64,000 nt of DNA from Adiantum capillus-veneris (Eukaryota > Streptophyta > Polypodiopsida > Polypodiales > Pteridaceae). The DNA lies in NCBI GenBank assembly GCA_014529385.2, contig CM043950.1:157617545-157681544 (forward strand), read 5' to 3'. Position 1 is the stretch's first letter. Each line of letters starts with the position of its first letter. Made by a program: the position numbers and the translations under genes. Shown here piece by piece: positions 34,460 through 47,255 of the stretch. The notes below the pieces were generated by a model. The model made no database searches. It saw nothing but the letters and a program-made list of their open reading frames with translations, and was not told the DNA's origin.

Positions 34460-37323
34460 AGAAGCTTGACAGGAGCGGGTGCTGTTTTGGTGTCGAAAGA
34501 CCCTCTCTTCTATTCCTTGCAATTAATGGTATTCGAGCCGCGGGTACAGTAGCTTGAGTGCTTTTTCTAAAGGGGTAAAGAGGAGTAGCAACTAGGGCTT
34601 GAAGTGCCAAAGTACACTAAAAAGTTTACGCCTAAAAGTTGTTAGAATGGCTGACAATAGTAAAGAGAGTGAAATTAATGTTGATAACTTTGGTTTTGCT
34701 CATGAGCAAGCTACTAATGATGCTTCACTGCTTGTTAACTATCTTGTTTCTAGGCTTCAACAAGCCATGGCAATCCATCTCTCCAAAGTGAAGTGCAACG
34801 GCAGCTCCGTGCTCACGGGATTCTCCAAGCTCATCACCATGACGAAGAACACCTAGGAAGCCTCCTTGTGAGACTACCAAAGAGGTCTCTCTCCGATTCG
34901 GGAAGAAGAAGAGAATCCATATGAAGGCTCAAGAATTTACTTCTTGATGATGCATCTCCTTCCCAAAGGAGAACTCAAGAGCCTCCACCGGAAGGAACGA
35001 GAAAGAAGCGAGTCTCCCGCCACCTCGGCGGAGATGGCTCCACGAAGACGACGGGCTAAACGCTCTCCATCACCACCAAAAGCGGAAGACCATCACACTC
35101 TTCTCCACGCCATAATTCAAAGAGGGATGATAAAAAGCAAGAGAAGAAAAAGGCGAGAAAGAGGACTCCCTCTTCTCCATCTTCTTCATCCTCTTCCTCT
35201 TATGAAAGCTATGGTGAAGACGACAAAGATCAAGACAAGAAAAAGGCGAGAAAGAGGTCACCCTCTTCTCCACCTTCTTCAAATTCTTCACCTTCTGAAG
35301 AAAGTGATGGTGCAACCTTTGAACCATCAAAAAGAAGAGGCCATAGGAAATCCTATGCCGCATGGAAGAGGTCGTCCAAGCTGAAGAATTCAAAGAGGGA
35401 GGGAAGAGCATCTCTTTCCTTACCTATGATGGTACCTTTGGTGCTAGGACAAAGTCTTGGCCTTTATCCAACAATTCGATGCGGCGTTTGGAGATGAGGG
35501 CTTCACTAGTCCTCTAAGCTACGCAATGTAGCTATGCACTTTCAAAAGTCCGCCAGACAATGGTGTTATAGCCTACGAGCCAACGGTGTGAAGCTCCACG
35601 AACATGGAAAGCTTTAAGAGCTTCCATTATGAAGCAGTTTTGGCCACCGATGCCAAAGACAAAGTACTCACCGAATGGCGAAGCTTAAAGCTCTCTCCCA
35701 ATGAATCCATCCACAAATATGTAGACAAGTTTTGGGACCTACAACTCAAAGCCACTGTCTTCAAAAAGTTGGATTTTGGAGAGCAAAAGCAACAATTTTG
35801 TGCGGGCTTAACCGAAGAAATGGCGGAGTATGTCAACTCCCAAAGGCCACGTACCATATCGGCGGTAATACACCATACTATGGTGGCCTCGCGAATCAAT
35901 TTCCAAACGGGGGCAAAAGAAATAATAAGCCCCGGAAAACAAGGGTTCCAATGAGCCTAAGGGGAAGGACAATGTCCAAAAGTCTCCTAAGGGCAACTCC
36001 AACAAAGCTAAAGAGAAGGGAGTTTACAAAGGTAAGAATAAACTCTCTCCTGAAGAGTTTATCGTAAGGATAACCGGTGTTTCAAGTGCGGCGAACAAGG
36101 GCATGCGTACCGCGCTTGTCCCCAAAAGAACAACCGCCAAGATCCTCCTAGAGCTTCCTTGGTTGAAATCCAAGAGGAGGAGACACACCAAACTCACCAC
36201 AAAGGATCTCCTCTATGCCATGCTTGGGGAAAGGTAAGAGAACATGATGCTTTTATTCTCTTTGACCCTGGTTCTACTCACAATTTTATATCTATAGAGT
36301 TGGCCACCAAGCTAGGCATACAATCCTACGAGATGGGAGATGTCCTACCCGCAGACAGTGCCTTCAAGGGGCAAGAAGCTTCAGTCACTCCCTTAATTGG
36401 GAAATTGAGGCTTCATGTCCAAGGCTATGTGGACAAAGAGGACTTCTTTATCTCTCCTCTCAAGCATGAGGATGTAATCCTAGGGGCACCATGGTTTGAC
36501 CGCCTGGCTGCCGATGTTAAATTTCCTGAAAGGAGAATCTCCTTTAAGTTCAGGGAAAAAGACATGTATATAGATGCTAAGGAAATGGGTAACACCATCC
36601 CCATTGTACATACACCAGCTTTCAACAAGTCAATAAAGAGCTCTATTTCCCGTGTACATGATTTTTGTTAAAGACTCTCAAAATGAACCTTGTGCTTTAG
36701 CAAAAGAAAATAAAAGCAAACCAAAAGGAATTAGAGTTATCAATTTTCTCAAGGGGTTTCAAGATGTTTTTATTGGCGAAATCCCATCCCATGTGAGCTA
36801 CCTCCTAAAAACGAGGTAATGATGACCATGCAATTGAACTTCTTCTAGGAAGTTCACCGCCTAATAACCTCCTTATAGAGTTTCTCAAGCTCAACAAGAG
36901 AGATTATGCGGCAAATGCATGAGTTAGTTGAGAAGGGTATGGTTAGGCCAAGCTCATCTCCATTTTGCTCTCACCTGTGCTATTAGTGCAAAAGAAAGAC
37001 GACACATATCGTATGTGTGTCTACTATAGAGCACTAAATAGGATCACTATCAAGAATAGGTTTCCCGTTCCATGGGTAGAAGACCTATTTGATAAGCTCA
37101 CTAGGATCGACCTACTTCAGTAGGGTTGACCTAAAAAGTGGCTATCATCAAATAAGGATAGTTGATCAAGCATTGTAAAGACCGCATTTCGTGCTACATT
37201 TGGTCTTTACGAATACATTGTCATGCCTTTTGCTTGACCAATGCACCAGCCACATTCAACCATTGATGGAGAAGCTGTTCAGGCCAATCGAACCTTCACT
37301 GGAGTGTTCTTTGATGATATTCA
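34460..37323 (+). pseudogene. Chromovirus copy C: leader, gag, protease and partial RT
   Basis: Begins inside the leader (TTAGAAGCTTGACAGG, equal to 27176 in copy B) with no LTR. Gag starts at 34647 (MADNSKESEINVDNF) and is split by several one-base deletions; capsid pieces lie at 35604-35954 and the protease frame at 36159-36671 (ILFDPGSTHNF). RT is only fragmentary, with inserted and deleted bases (for example near 36785, 36965 and 37100), and breaks off at TTTGATGATATTCA before LTR c. That end point is the same place where copy D is interrupted by LTR d, so C appears to be a duplicate of D's 5' half. Confidence 0.7.
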
Positions 37324-38906
37324 TGTCATAATAATCAATATCTAATTCTCCTAAATGATTTTCTCATATTAAACTGATCATTTAATGTGGGGAAGTGCCA
37401 AGGGAGAAAAAGCTAGAATATTGGTTAAGTTAGCAGACGGCCACAGTAGGGATCCAAGGAGGGAAAATAGGGATCCAAAGGGGGGGGCCATCTGCAAAGA
37501 GCCATGTGAAACAATGGGGCTAAAAAAGACCCTAAGGTTCAGCCCATTAAGACTTCCAAAATGCTAAGGTTCCAAAATTCAAAGGTTGTGTCCAAAGGTC
37601 AACCTTAGGGAAAATTGATGCTTTAGTGTGTGCCCAAAAGTCTTTCTGCATCCTACATGGGAGGGGGCGAGCCCCAAAGCTAGGGGAAGAGAGAGAAAGC
37701 CACACACACACACACAGGCTCCCTTTACACAAAGGGAATGAGGGACACATGTCAGCTCCCTAGGCCAGATGCCCACAAGGGTGTGCCCAATTCCTATTGA
37801 AGACCCTAGAAGTGGACCAATGAGAATTAAGCTAGAGAAATCTAGTTTAATTAATTTAAAAACATTTAATAAAGAAACCAATAAGAATTAAGTGTCCTAG
37901 AAGACTATTGGGCCAGTTCCCAAGGGGTCCAATGAGCATTCAGAGCCCCATGGCTTGCCTGATTCTATTGGCCAGGAGGCAAAGGGGTCCAATGAGAGTT
38001 TAGTTTAATTATTTAATTATCTAAAAGCTCTCACAAAAGGGGGAAGGGGGACACATGTCAGAAGGCTATCACTTATGCTGCTTAATTCCTATTGGCTTGA
38101 CCTGGGAGAGGTCCAATGAGGAAAAAGCCAGCCTAACTTAGCAGCTAGGGCTCGCCCAAGAGAGAGGGGGGGCTGATTTTGCTTGCATTCACTCTCACAC
38201 TCTCACACTTGGACCATGTGTGAAGGGAAAAATACTCTATCTCCTCCCAAGCTTTAATGGAGAGCTCATCACCTACTCCAAGCTTGTGAGATAGAAGCCT
38301 ACATCAACACTCTCTTGGCATGTGGATGCAAATCCAACCAAGAGCCAAGCTTCAATGCATGCTCATCTTCTCTACCAAGCTAATTACTAAGCTAAGCTAT
38401 GCTAATATGAGTGATTATGTGAGGAGATGTACTTCTTTCTCGTAAGATACTTCTTTTTCCTCTCAATCTACTCTCATACCCTGCTAGCTTCAACCATCTT
38501 CGAAGGTGTGTGAGGTCTTGGGTCTGAGAACGGGGATAATTCAAGTTGTGTTTGATTAAGTGTTTTGCTTGGTGTATGAAGCTTCCATCTTCATTGCACT
38601 AGCTAGTCTTGAAGAACACAAAGATTGTATTGTACAATGTCTCTCTTAATGGGAGAAACCATTATACAAAGCCTTTTGGAGGGGGGACCGGGCTCCATGC
38701 AAATCCGGTCCTCAACTGTTGTCAATAGCTTAATTGCTCTCTCTTTTGAAAGTATTGTCGATGCTATCTAACTAGGTGTTTATGCTTTTTGTTGCTCTCT
38801 CCACCCAAGCACTCTTGTAATTCTCATTAGAATCTATTCTAATGAAATGCCACTATGTTCATGCTAAATTCCGCTACACATAGATTTTAGGCCATTAAAT
38901 GTTACA
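37324..38906 (+). repeat. Chromovirus LTR c
   Basis: TGTCATAATAATC ... ATGTTACA, 1583 bp. It shares the variants of LTRs d and e (CATTCAGAGCCCC, CCTATTGGCTTGACC) but has many one-base losses in runs, for example GGATCCAAGGAGGG near 37450. Followed by a primer site with one base missing (TGGTATCGAGC). Confidence 0.85.
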
Positions 38907-41900
38907 TTGGTATCGAGCTCAAGGTTTCTCCTTTCTTGCTCAAGAAGGGGGTCCTCAAGCTAGCTACAAATGGTTGGTATGATTAATTGCCTGTGAGTAA
39001 AGTAGAATAGGGATTTTTCAGCCTTGCAGTGCGCCTGCCTTTGTGCAGTTAACGGCATCACCGTCGAGAGCTATGGTCTTAATAGTGGAGTTCCTACGGG
39101 GTGCCTACGGCTTAACCACTATGAGCTATTAGAAGTTGACAGGAGCGGTGCTGTTTTGGTGTCGAAAGACCCTCTCTTCTATTCCTTTGCAATTAATGGT
39201 ATTCGAGCGCGGGTACAGTAGCTGAGATTGCTTTTTCTAAAGGGGTAAAGAGGAGTAGCAACTAGGGCTTGAAGTGCCAAAGTACACCTAAAAAGTTTAC
39301 ACCTAAAAATTTTAGAATGGCTGACAATATTAAAGAGAGTGAATTAATGTTGATAACTTTGATTTTGCTCATGAGCAAGCTACTAATGATGTTCAATGCT
39401 TGTTATTTATTTGTTTTAGGCTTCAGCAAGCCATGGGCAATCCATCTCTCCAAAGTGAAGTGCAACGGCAGGCTCCGTGCTCACGGGATTCTCAAGCTCA
39501 TCACCATGACGAGAGAACACCTAGGAAGCCTCCTTGTGAGACTACCAAAAGAGGTCTCTCTCCGATTCGGGAAGAAGAAGAAAATCCATATGAAGGGCTC
39601 AAGAACTTACTTCTTGATGATGCATCTCCTTCCCAAAGGAGAACTCAAGAGCCTCCACCGAAGGAACGGAAAGAAGCGAGTCTCCCGCCACCTCGGCGGA
39701 GATGGCTCCACGAAGACGGCGGGCTAAACGCTCTCCATCACCACCAAAGCGGAGAAGACCATCACACTCTTCTCCACGTCATAATTCAAAGAGGGGATGA
39801 TAAAAGCAAGAGAAGAAAAAGGCGAGAAAGAGGACACCCTCTTCTCCATCTTACTTCATCCTCTTCCTCTTATGAAAGCTATGGTGAAGACGACAAAGAT
39901 CAAACAAGAAAAAAGGCGAGAAAGAGGTCACCCTCTTCTCCACCTTCTTCAAATTCTTCATCTTCTGAAGAAAGTGATGTGCAACTTTTGAACCATCAAA
40001 AAGAAGAGGCCATAGAAAATCCTATGCCGCATGGAAGAGGTCGTCCAAGCTGAAGAAATTCAAAGAGGGAGGGAAGAGCATCTCTTTCCTTACCTATGAT
40101 GGCACCTTCGGTGCTACAGACAAAGTTTTGGGCCTTTATTCCAGCAATTCGATGCTGCGTTTGGAGATGAGGGCTTCACGGAGTCCTCTAAGCTACGCCA
40201 TGTAGCTATGCACTTTCAAAAGTCCGCCAGACAATGGTGGTCTAGCCTACGAGCCAACGGTGAAGCTCCACGAAAATGGAAGGCTTTAAGAGCTTCCATT
40301 ATGAAGCAGTTTTTGGCCACCGATGCCAAAGACAAAGTACTCACGAATGGCGAAGCTTAGCTCTCTCCCAATGAATCTATCCACAAATATGTAGACAAGT
40401 TTTGGGACCTACAACTCAAAGCCACTGTCTTCAAAAAGTTGGATTTTGGAGAGCAAAAGCAACAATTTGTGCGGGTTTAACCGAAGAAATGGCGGAGTAT
40501 CGTCAACTCCCAAAGACCACATACCATATCGGCGGTAATACACCACACTATGGTCGCCTCTCGAATCAATTTCCAAACGGGGGCAAAAAGAAATATAAGC
40601 CCCCGGAAAATAAGGGTTCCAATGAGCCTAAGGGGAAGGACAATGTCCAAAAGTCTCGTAAGGGAAACTCCAACAACGCTAAAGAGAAGGGAGTTTACAA
40701 AGGTAAGAATAAACTCTCTCCTGAAGTTATCGTAAGGATAACCGGTGTTTCAAGTGCGGCGAACAAGGGCATGCGTACCGCGATTGTCCCCAAAAAGAAC
40801 AACCGCCAAGATCCTCCTAGAGCTTCTTGGTTGAAATCCAAGAGGAGGAGTCTCCCAACTCACCACAAAGGATCTCCTCTATGCCATGCTTGGGGAAAGG
40901 TAAGAGAACATGATGCTTTTATTCTCTTTGACCCTGGTTCTACTCACAATTTTATATCTATAGAGTTGGCCACCAAGCTAGGAATACAACATCGATCGAG
41001 ATGGGAGATGTCCTACCCGCAGACAGTGCCTTCAAGGGGCAAGAAGCTTCAGTCACTCCCTTAATTGGGAAATTGAGGCTTCATGTCCAAGGCTATGTGA
41101 CAAAGAGGACTTCTTTATCTCTCCTCTCAAGCATGAGGATGTAATCCTAGGGGTACCATGGTTTGACCGCCTGGCTGCCGATGTTAATTTCCTGAAAGGA
41201 GGATCTCCTTTAAGTTCAGGGAAAAAGACATGTATATAGATGCTAAGGAAATTGGTAACACCATCCCCATTGTACATACACCAGCTTTCAACAAGTCAAT
41301 AAAGAGCTCTATTTCCGTGTACATGATTTTTGTTAAAGACTCTCAAAATGAACCTAGTGCTTTAGCAAAAGAAAATAAAAGCAACCAAAAGGAATTAGAG
41401 TTATCCAATTTTCTCAAGGGGTTTCAAGATGTTTTTATTGGCGACATCCCTTGTGAGCTACCTCCTAAACGAGGTAATGATGACCATGCAATTGAACTTC
41501 TTCTAGGAAGTTCACCGCCTAATAAGCCTCCTTATAGAGTTTCTCAAGCTCAACAAGAGAGATTATGCGGCAAATGCATGAGTTAGTTGAGAAGGGTATG
41601 GTTAGGCCAAGCTCATCTCCATTTTGCTCACCTGTGCTATTAGTGCAAAAGAAAGACGACACATATCGTATGTGTGTCTACTATAGAGCACTAAATAGGA
41701 TCACTATCAAGAATAGGTTTCCCGTTCCACGGGTAGAAGACCTATTTGATAAGCTACAAGGATCGACCTACTTCAGTAGGGTTGACCTAAAAAGTGGCTA
41801 TCATCAAATAAGGATAGTTGATCAAGACATTGTAAAGACCGCATTTCGTGCTACATTTGGTCTTTACGAATACATTGTCATGCCTTTTGGCTTGACCAAT

Positions 41901-41983
41901 GCACCAGCCACATTCAACCACTTGATGGAGAAGCTGTTCAGGCCCTATCGAACCTTCACTGGAGTGTTCTTTGATGATATTAT
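38907..41983 (+). pseudogene. Chromovirus copy D, 5' half: leader, gag, protease, RT up to insertion
   Basis: Leader from 38907, gag start at 39317, Arg/Ser-rich gag region at 39400-40053, capsid from about 40060, zinc knuckle near 40745-40790, protease at about 40910-41165 (ILFDPGSTHNF), RT fingers and palm at 41230-41980 ([39 protein letters not shown]). The palm ends at GVFFDDI where LTR d begins; the remainder resumes at 50823. Several one-base indels break the frames. TTAT at 41980-41983 is repeated after the inserted copy. Confidence 0.75.
41980..41983 (+). repeat. Target-site duplication (left) of nested copy E
   Basis: TTAT before LTR d, repeated at 50819-50822 after LTR e. Removing 41984-50822 restores the uninterrupted RT sequence GATGATATTATCATCTAC seen at 30031-30048. 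Confidence 0.8.
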
Positions 41984-43575
41984 TGTCATAATAATCAATA
42001 TCTAATTCTCCTAAATGATTTTCTCATATTAAACTGATCATTTAATGTGGGGAAGTGCCAAGGGAGAAAAAGCTAGAATATTGGTTAAGTTAGCAGACCG
42101 GCCACAGTAGGGATCCAAAGGAGGGAAAATAGGGATCCAAAGGGGGGGCCATCTGCAAAAGAGCCATGTGAAACAATGGGCTAAAAAGACCCTAAGGTTC
42201 AGCCCATTAAGACTTCCAAAATGCTAAGGTTCCAAAATTCAAAGGTTGTGTCCAAAGGTCAACCTTAGGGAAAATTGGATGCTTAGTGTGTGCCCAAAAA
42301 GTCTTTCTGCATCCCTACATGGGAGGGGGCGAGCCCCAAAGCTAGGGGATGAGAGAGAAAGCCACACACACACACACAGGCTCCCTTTACACAAAGGGAA
42401 TGAGGGACACATGTCAGCTCCCAGGCCAGATGCCCACAAGGTGTGCCCAATTCCTATTGGAAGACCCTAGAAGTGGACCAATGAGAATTAAGCTAGAGTA
42501 AATCTAGTTTAATTAATTTTAAAAACATTTAATAAAGAAACCAATAAGAATTAAGTGTCCTAGAAGACTATTGGGCAGTCTCCCAAGGGGTCCAATGAGC
42601 ATTCAGAAGCCCCATGGCTTGCCTGATTCCTATTGGCCAGGAGGCAAAGGGGTCCAATGAGAGTTTAGTTTAATTATTTAATTATCTAAAGCTCTCACAA
42701 AAGGGGAAAGGGGGGACACATGTCAGAAGGCTATCACTTATGCTGCTTAATTCCTATTGGCTTGACCTGGGGAGGTCCAATGAGGAAAAAAGCCAGCCTA
42801 ACTTAGCAGCTAGGGCTCGCCCAAGAGAGAGGGGGGGCTGATTTTGCTTGGCATTCACTCTCACACTCTCACACTTGACCATGTGTGAAGGAAAAAATAC
42901 TCTATCTCCTCCCAAGCTTTAATGGAGAGCTCATCACCTACTCCAAGCTTGTGAGATAGAAAGCCTACATCAACACTCTCTTGGCATGTGGATGCAAATC
43001 CAACCAAGAGCCAAGCTTCAATGCATGCTCATCTTCTCTACCAAGCTAATAACTAAGCTAAGCTATGCTAATATGAGTGATTATGTGAGGAGATGTACTT
43101 CTTTCTCGTAAGATACTTCTTTTCCTCCTCAATCTACTCTCATACCCTGCTAGCTCTCACCATCTTCGAAGGTGTGTGAGGTCTTGGGTCTGAGAACGGG
43201 GGATAATTCAAGTTGTGTTTGATTAAGTGTTTTGCTTGGTGTATGAAGCTTCCATCTTCATTGCACTAGCTAGTCTTGAAGGAACACAAAGAATTGTATT
43301 GTACAATGTCTCTCTTAATGGGAGAAACCATAATACAAAGCCTTTTGGAGGGGGGACCGGCTCCATGCAAATCCGGTCCTCAACTGTTGTCAATAGCTTA
43401 ATTGCTCTCTCTTTTGAAAGTATAGTCGATGCTATCTAACTAGGTGTTATGCTTTTTGTTGCTCTCTCCACCCAAGCACTCTTGTAATTCTCATTAGGAA
43501 TCTATTCTAATGAAATGCCCACATGTTCATGCTAAATTCCGCTACACATAAGATTTTAGGCCATTAAATGTTACA
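41984..43575 (+). repeat. LTR d (5' LTR of copy E)
   Basis: TGTCATAATAATC ... ATGTTACA, 1592 bp. The CCAAT cluster, (CA)n tract and GGAGGGGGGACCGGCTCCATG segment are all present. Confidence 0.9.
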
Positions 43576-43576
43576 T

Positions 43577-43588
43577 TGGTATCAGAGC
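43577..43588 (+). promoter_or_regulatory. Primer-binding site of copy E
   Basis: TGGTATCAGAGC, one base after LTR d; exact initiator-Met tRNA type. Confidence 0.85.
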
Positions 43589-43994
43589 TCAAGGTTTCTC
43601 TTTTCTTGCTCAAGAAGGAGGTCCTCAGCTAGCTACAAATGGTTGGTATGATTAATTGCCTGTGAGTAAGTAGAATAGGGATTTTTCAGCCTTGCAGTGC
43701 GCCTGCCTTTGTGCAGTTAACGGGGCATCACCGTCGAGAGCTATGGTCTTAATAGTGGAGTCCTACGGGCTTGCCTACGGCTTAACCACTAATGAGCTAT
43801 TAGAAGCTTGACAGGAGCCGTGCTGTTTTGTGTCGAAAGACCCTCTCTTCTCTCTTCTATTCCTTGCAATTAATGGTATTCGAGCCGCGTACAGTAGCTT
43901 GAGTGCTTTTTTCTAAAGGGGTAAAGAGGAGTAGCAACTAGGGCTTGAAGTGCCAAAGTACACCTAAAAAGTTTACACCTAAAATTGTTAGAAT

Positions 43995-45400
43995 GGCTGA
44001 CAAATTTAAAGAGAGTGAAATTAATGTTGATAACTTTGATTTTGCTCATGAGCAAGCTACTAATGATGCTTCAATGCTTGTTAATTATCTTGTTTCTAGG
44101 CTTCAGCAAGCCATGGGCAATCCATCTCTTGATGATGCATCTCCTTCCCAAAGGAGAACTCAAGAGCCTCCACCGAAGGAACGAGAAAGAAGCGAGTCTC
44201 CCGCCACCTCGCGAGATGGCTCCACGAAGACGGCGGGCCTAAACGCTTTCCATCAACACCACCAAAGCGGAGAAGACCATCACACTCTTCTCCACGTCAT
44301 AATTCAAAGAGGGATGATAAAAAGCAAGAGAAGAAAAAGGCGAGAAAGAGGACACCCTCTTCTCCATCTTCTTCATCCTCTTCCTCTTATGAAAGCTATG
44401 GTGAAGACGACAAAGATCAAGACAAGAAAAAGGCGAGAAAGAGGTCACCCTCTTCTCCACCTTCTTCAAATTCTTCATCTTCTGAAGAAGTGATGGTGCA
44501 ACTTTTGAACCATCAAAAAGAAGAGGCCATAGAAAATCCTATGCCGCATGGAAGAGGTCGCCAAGCTGAAGAAATTCAAAGAGGGAGGGAAGAGCATCTC
44601 TTTCCTTACCTATGATGGCACCTTCGTGCTACAGACAAAGTTTTGGCCTTTATCCAGCAATTCGATGCTGCGTTTGGAGATGAGGGCTTCACGGAGTCCT
44701 CTAAGCTACGCCATGTAGCTATGCACTTTCAAAAGTCCCCAGACAATGGTGGTCTAGCCTACGACCAACGGTGAAGCTCCACGAACATGGAAGGCTTTAA
44801 GAGCTTCCATTATGAAGCAGTTTTTGGCCACCGATGCCAAAGACAAAGTACTCACCGAATGGCGAAGCTTAAAGCTCTCTCCCATGAATCCATCCACAAA
44901 TATGTAGACAAGTTTTGGGACCTTACAACTCAAAGCCACTGTCTTCAAAAAGTTGGATTTTGGAGAGCAAAAGCAACAATTTTGTGCGGGCTTAACCGAA
45001 GAAATGGCGGAGTATGTCAACTCCAAAGGCCACGTACCATATCGCGGTAATACACCATACTATGGTGGCCTCCGCGAATCAATTTCCAAACGGTTAAAAA
45101 GAAATAATAACCCCCAAAACAAAGTACCAATGAGCCTAAGGGGAAGGACAATGTCCAAAAGTCCTCTAAGGGCAATTCCAACAAAGCAAAGAGAAGGGAT
45201 TTTACAAAGGAAAGAATAAACTCTCTCCTGAAGAGCTTGAGCTTTATCGTAAATATAACCGTTGTTTCAAGTGCGGCGAACAGGGCATGCGTACCGCGCT
45301 TGTCCCCAAAAGAACAACCGCCAAGATCCTCCTAGAGCTTCTTTGGTTGAAATCCAAGAGGAGGAGATTCACCAAACTCACCACAAAGGATCTCCTCTAT
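43995..45400 (+). pseudogene. gag of copy E (deleted and frameshifted)
   Basis: Start MADKFKESEINVDNFDF near 43993, but the sequence jumps from GGCAATCCATCT to CTTGATGATGCATCT at about 44130, removing roughly 190 bp relative to copy F. The Arg/Ser-rich part, capsid (FLTYDGTF, IMKQFLATDAKD) and zinc knuckle (near 45262-45300) follow in shifting frames. The deletion alone would keep this gag from being functional as written. Confidence 0.75.
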
Positions 45401-45800
45401 GCATGCTTGGGGAAAGGTAAGGAACATGATGCTTTTATTCTCTTTGACCCTGGTTCTACTCACAATTTCATATCTATGGAGTTAGCCACCAAGCTAGGCA
45501 ATACAATCCTACGAGATGAGATATCCTACCCGCAGACAGTGCCTTCAAGGGGCAAGAAGCTTTCAGTCACTCCCTTAATCGGAAATTGAGGCTTCATGTC
45601 CAAGGCTATGTGGACAAAGAGGATTTCTTTATCTCTCCTCTCAAGCATGAGGATGTAATCCTAGGGCACCATGGTTTGACCGTCTGGCTGCCCATGTTAA
45701 ATTTCCTGAAAGGAGAATCTCCTTTAAGTTCAGGGAAAAGGACATGTATATAGATGCTAGGGAGATGGGTAACACCTCCCCATTGTACATACACCAGCTT
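45400..45800 (+). pseudogene. Aspartic protease region of copy E
   Basis: HDAFILFDPGSTHNFISMEL at about 45425-45490 carries the DPGST active site. The frame shifts after LATKLG, and GGGCACC near 45664 has lost a G as in copy B. Confidence 0.7.
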
Positions 45801-45951
45801 TCAACAAGTCATAAAGAGCTCTATTTCCGTGTACATGATTTTTGTTAAAGATTCTCAAAATGAACCTAATGCTTTAGCAAAAGAAAATAAAAGCAACCAA
45901 AAGGAATTAGAGTTATCCAATTTTCTCAAGGGGTTTCAAGATGTCTTTATT

Positions 45952-46180
45952 GACGACATCCCTTGTGAGCTACCTCCTAAAACGAGGTAATGACGACCAT
46001 GCAATTGAACTTCTTCCAGAAGTTCACCGCCTAACAAATCTCCTTATAGAGTTTCTCAAGCTCAACGACATCCCTTGTGAGCTACCTCCTAAACGAGGTA
46101 ATGACGACCATGCAATTGAACTTCTTCCAGGAATGTTCACCGCCTAACAAATCTCTTATAGAGTTTCTCAAGCTCAACAA
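45952..46180 (+). repeat. 113-bp tandem duplication in copy E pol
   Basis: The block GACATCCCTTGTGAGCTACC through TTTCTCAAGCTCAAC occurs twice (about 45952-46064 and 46065-46180). Other copies (29497-29610, 41440-41555) have it once. It repeats the segment just N-terminal of the RT fingers. Confidence 0.85.
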
Positions 46181-47255
46181 GAGGAGATTATGCGGCAAGT
46201 GCATGAGTTAATTGAGAAGGGCATGGTTAGGCCTAGCTCATCTCCATTTTTGCTCACCTGTGCTATTAGTGCAAAAGAAAGACGGCACATATCGTATGTG
46301 AGTCCTAGACTATAGAGCACTAAATAGGATCACTATCAAGAATAGGTTTCCCGTTCCACGGGTAGAAGACCTATTTGATAAGCTACAAGGATCGACCTAC
46401 TTCAGTAGGATTGACCTAAAAAGTGGCTATCATCAAATAAGGATAGTTGATCAAGACATTGTAAAGACCGCATTTCGTACTACATTTGGTCTTTACGAAT
46501 ACATTGTCATGCCTTTTGGCTTGACTAATGCACCAGCCACATTTAATCGCTTGATGGAGAAGCTGTTCAGACCTCATCGAACCTTCACTGGAGTGTTCTT
46601 CGATGATATTATCATCTACTCTAATTCATTAGAGGAACACAAGCAACACCTCCAGGTAATATTTCAAGTTTTAAGAGAGAATAAACTTTATGTTAATCGA
46701 AAGAAAAGTGAATTTTTCTTGCAAGAGATTCAATATTTAGGTCACATTATCTCTCAAGATGGAATCCAAATGGATCCATCCAAGTTAGAGGTAATAAAAG
46801 GATGGCCTAAACCAAGGAATCTTCATGAACTAAGAAGCTTTATAGGTATGTGTGCATACTATAGACGCTTCATAGAAAAGTTCTCACAGATTGCGGGACC
46901 ATTACATGACCTGACAAAGAAAAATGTTAGGTATACGTGGTCTGCTAAGGAGAACAATGCTTTCGAAAAGCTTAAAGAAAAGCTTATCTCTCAACCTGTG
47001 CTTACACTACCGGATCTCTCAAAACCATTTGAGGTCCAATGTGATGCTTGTGGTGATTGCCTTGGGGCTGTTTTGCTCCAAGAAGGGCACGCCATAGGCT
47101 ATGAGAGTCGAAGGCTCGACCTTGTTGAGCAAGCTCTAGGCATATACGAAAAAGAACTCCTTGCAGTTCTACATGCCTTAGACTCATGGAAGCACTATTT
47201 ATTGGGGACTCCTTTCATTCTGCGAACGATCACCAAAGTCTTAAGTACTTCATGA
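46181..47255 (+). pseudogene. Reverse transcriptase and RNase H of copy E
   Basis: RT fingers and palm at 46190-46620 are frame-broken at about 46245-46310 (extra T, inserted bases). A long frame from 46509 covers [20 protein letters not shown], the catalytic VFFDDIIIYS, thumb, and RNase H (FEVQCDACGDCLGAVLLQEG). It is lost at GAACGATCACC (47224) where intact copies have GAACGGATCACC. RNase H continues from 47186 in another frame (HQSLKYFMTQTKL). Confidence 0.8.
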
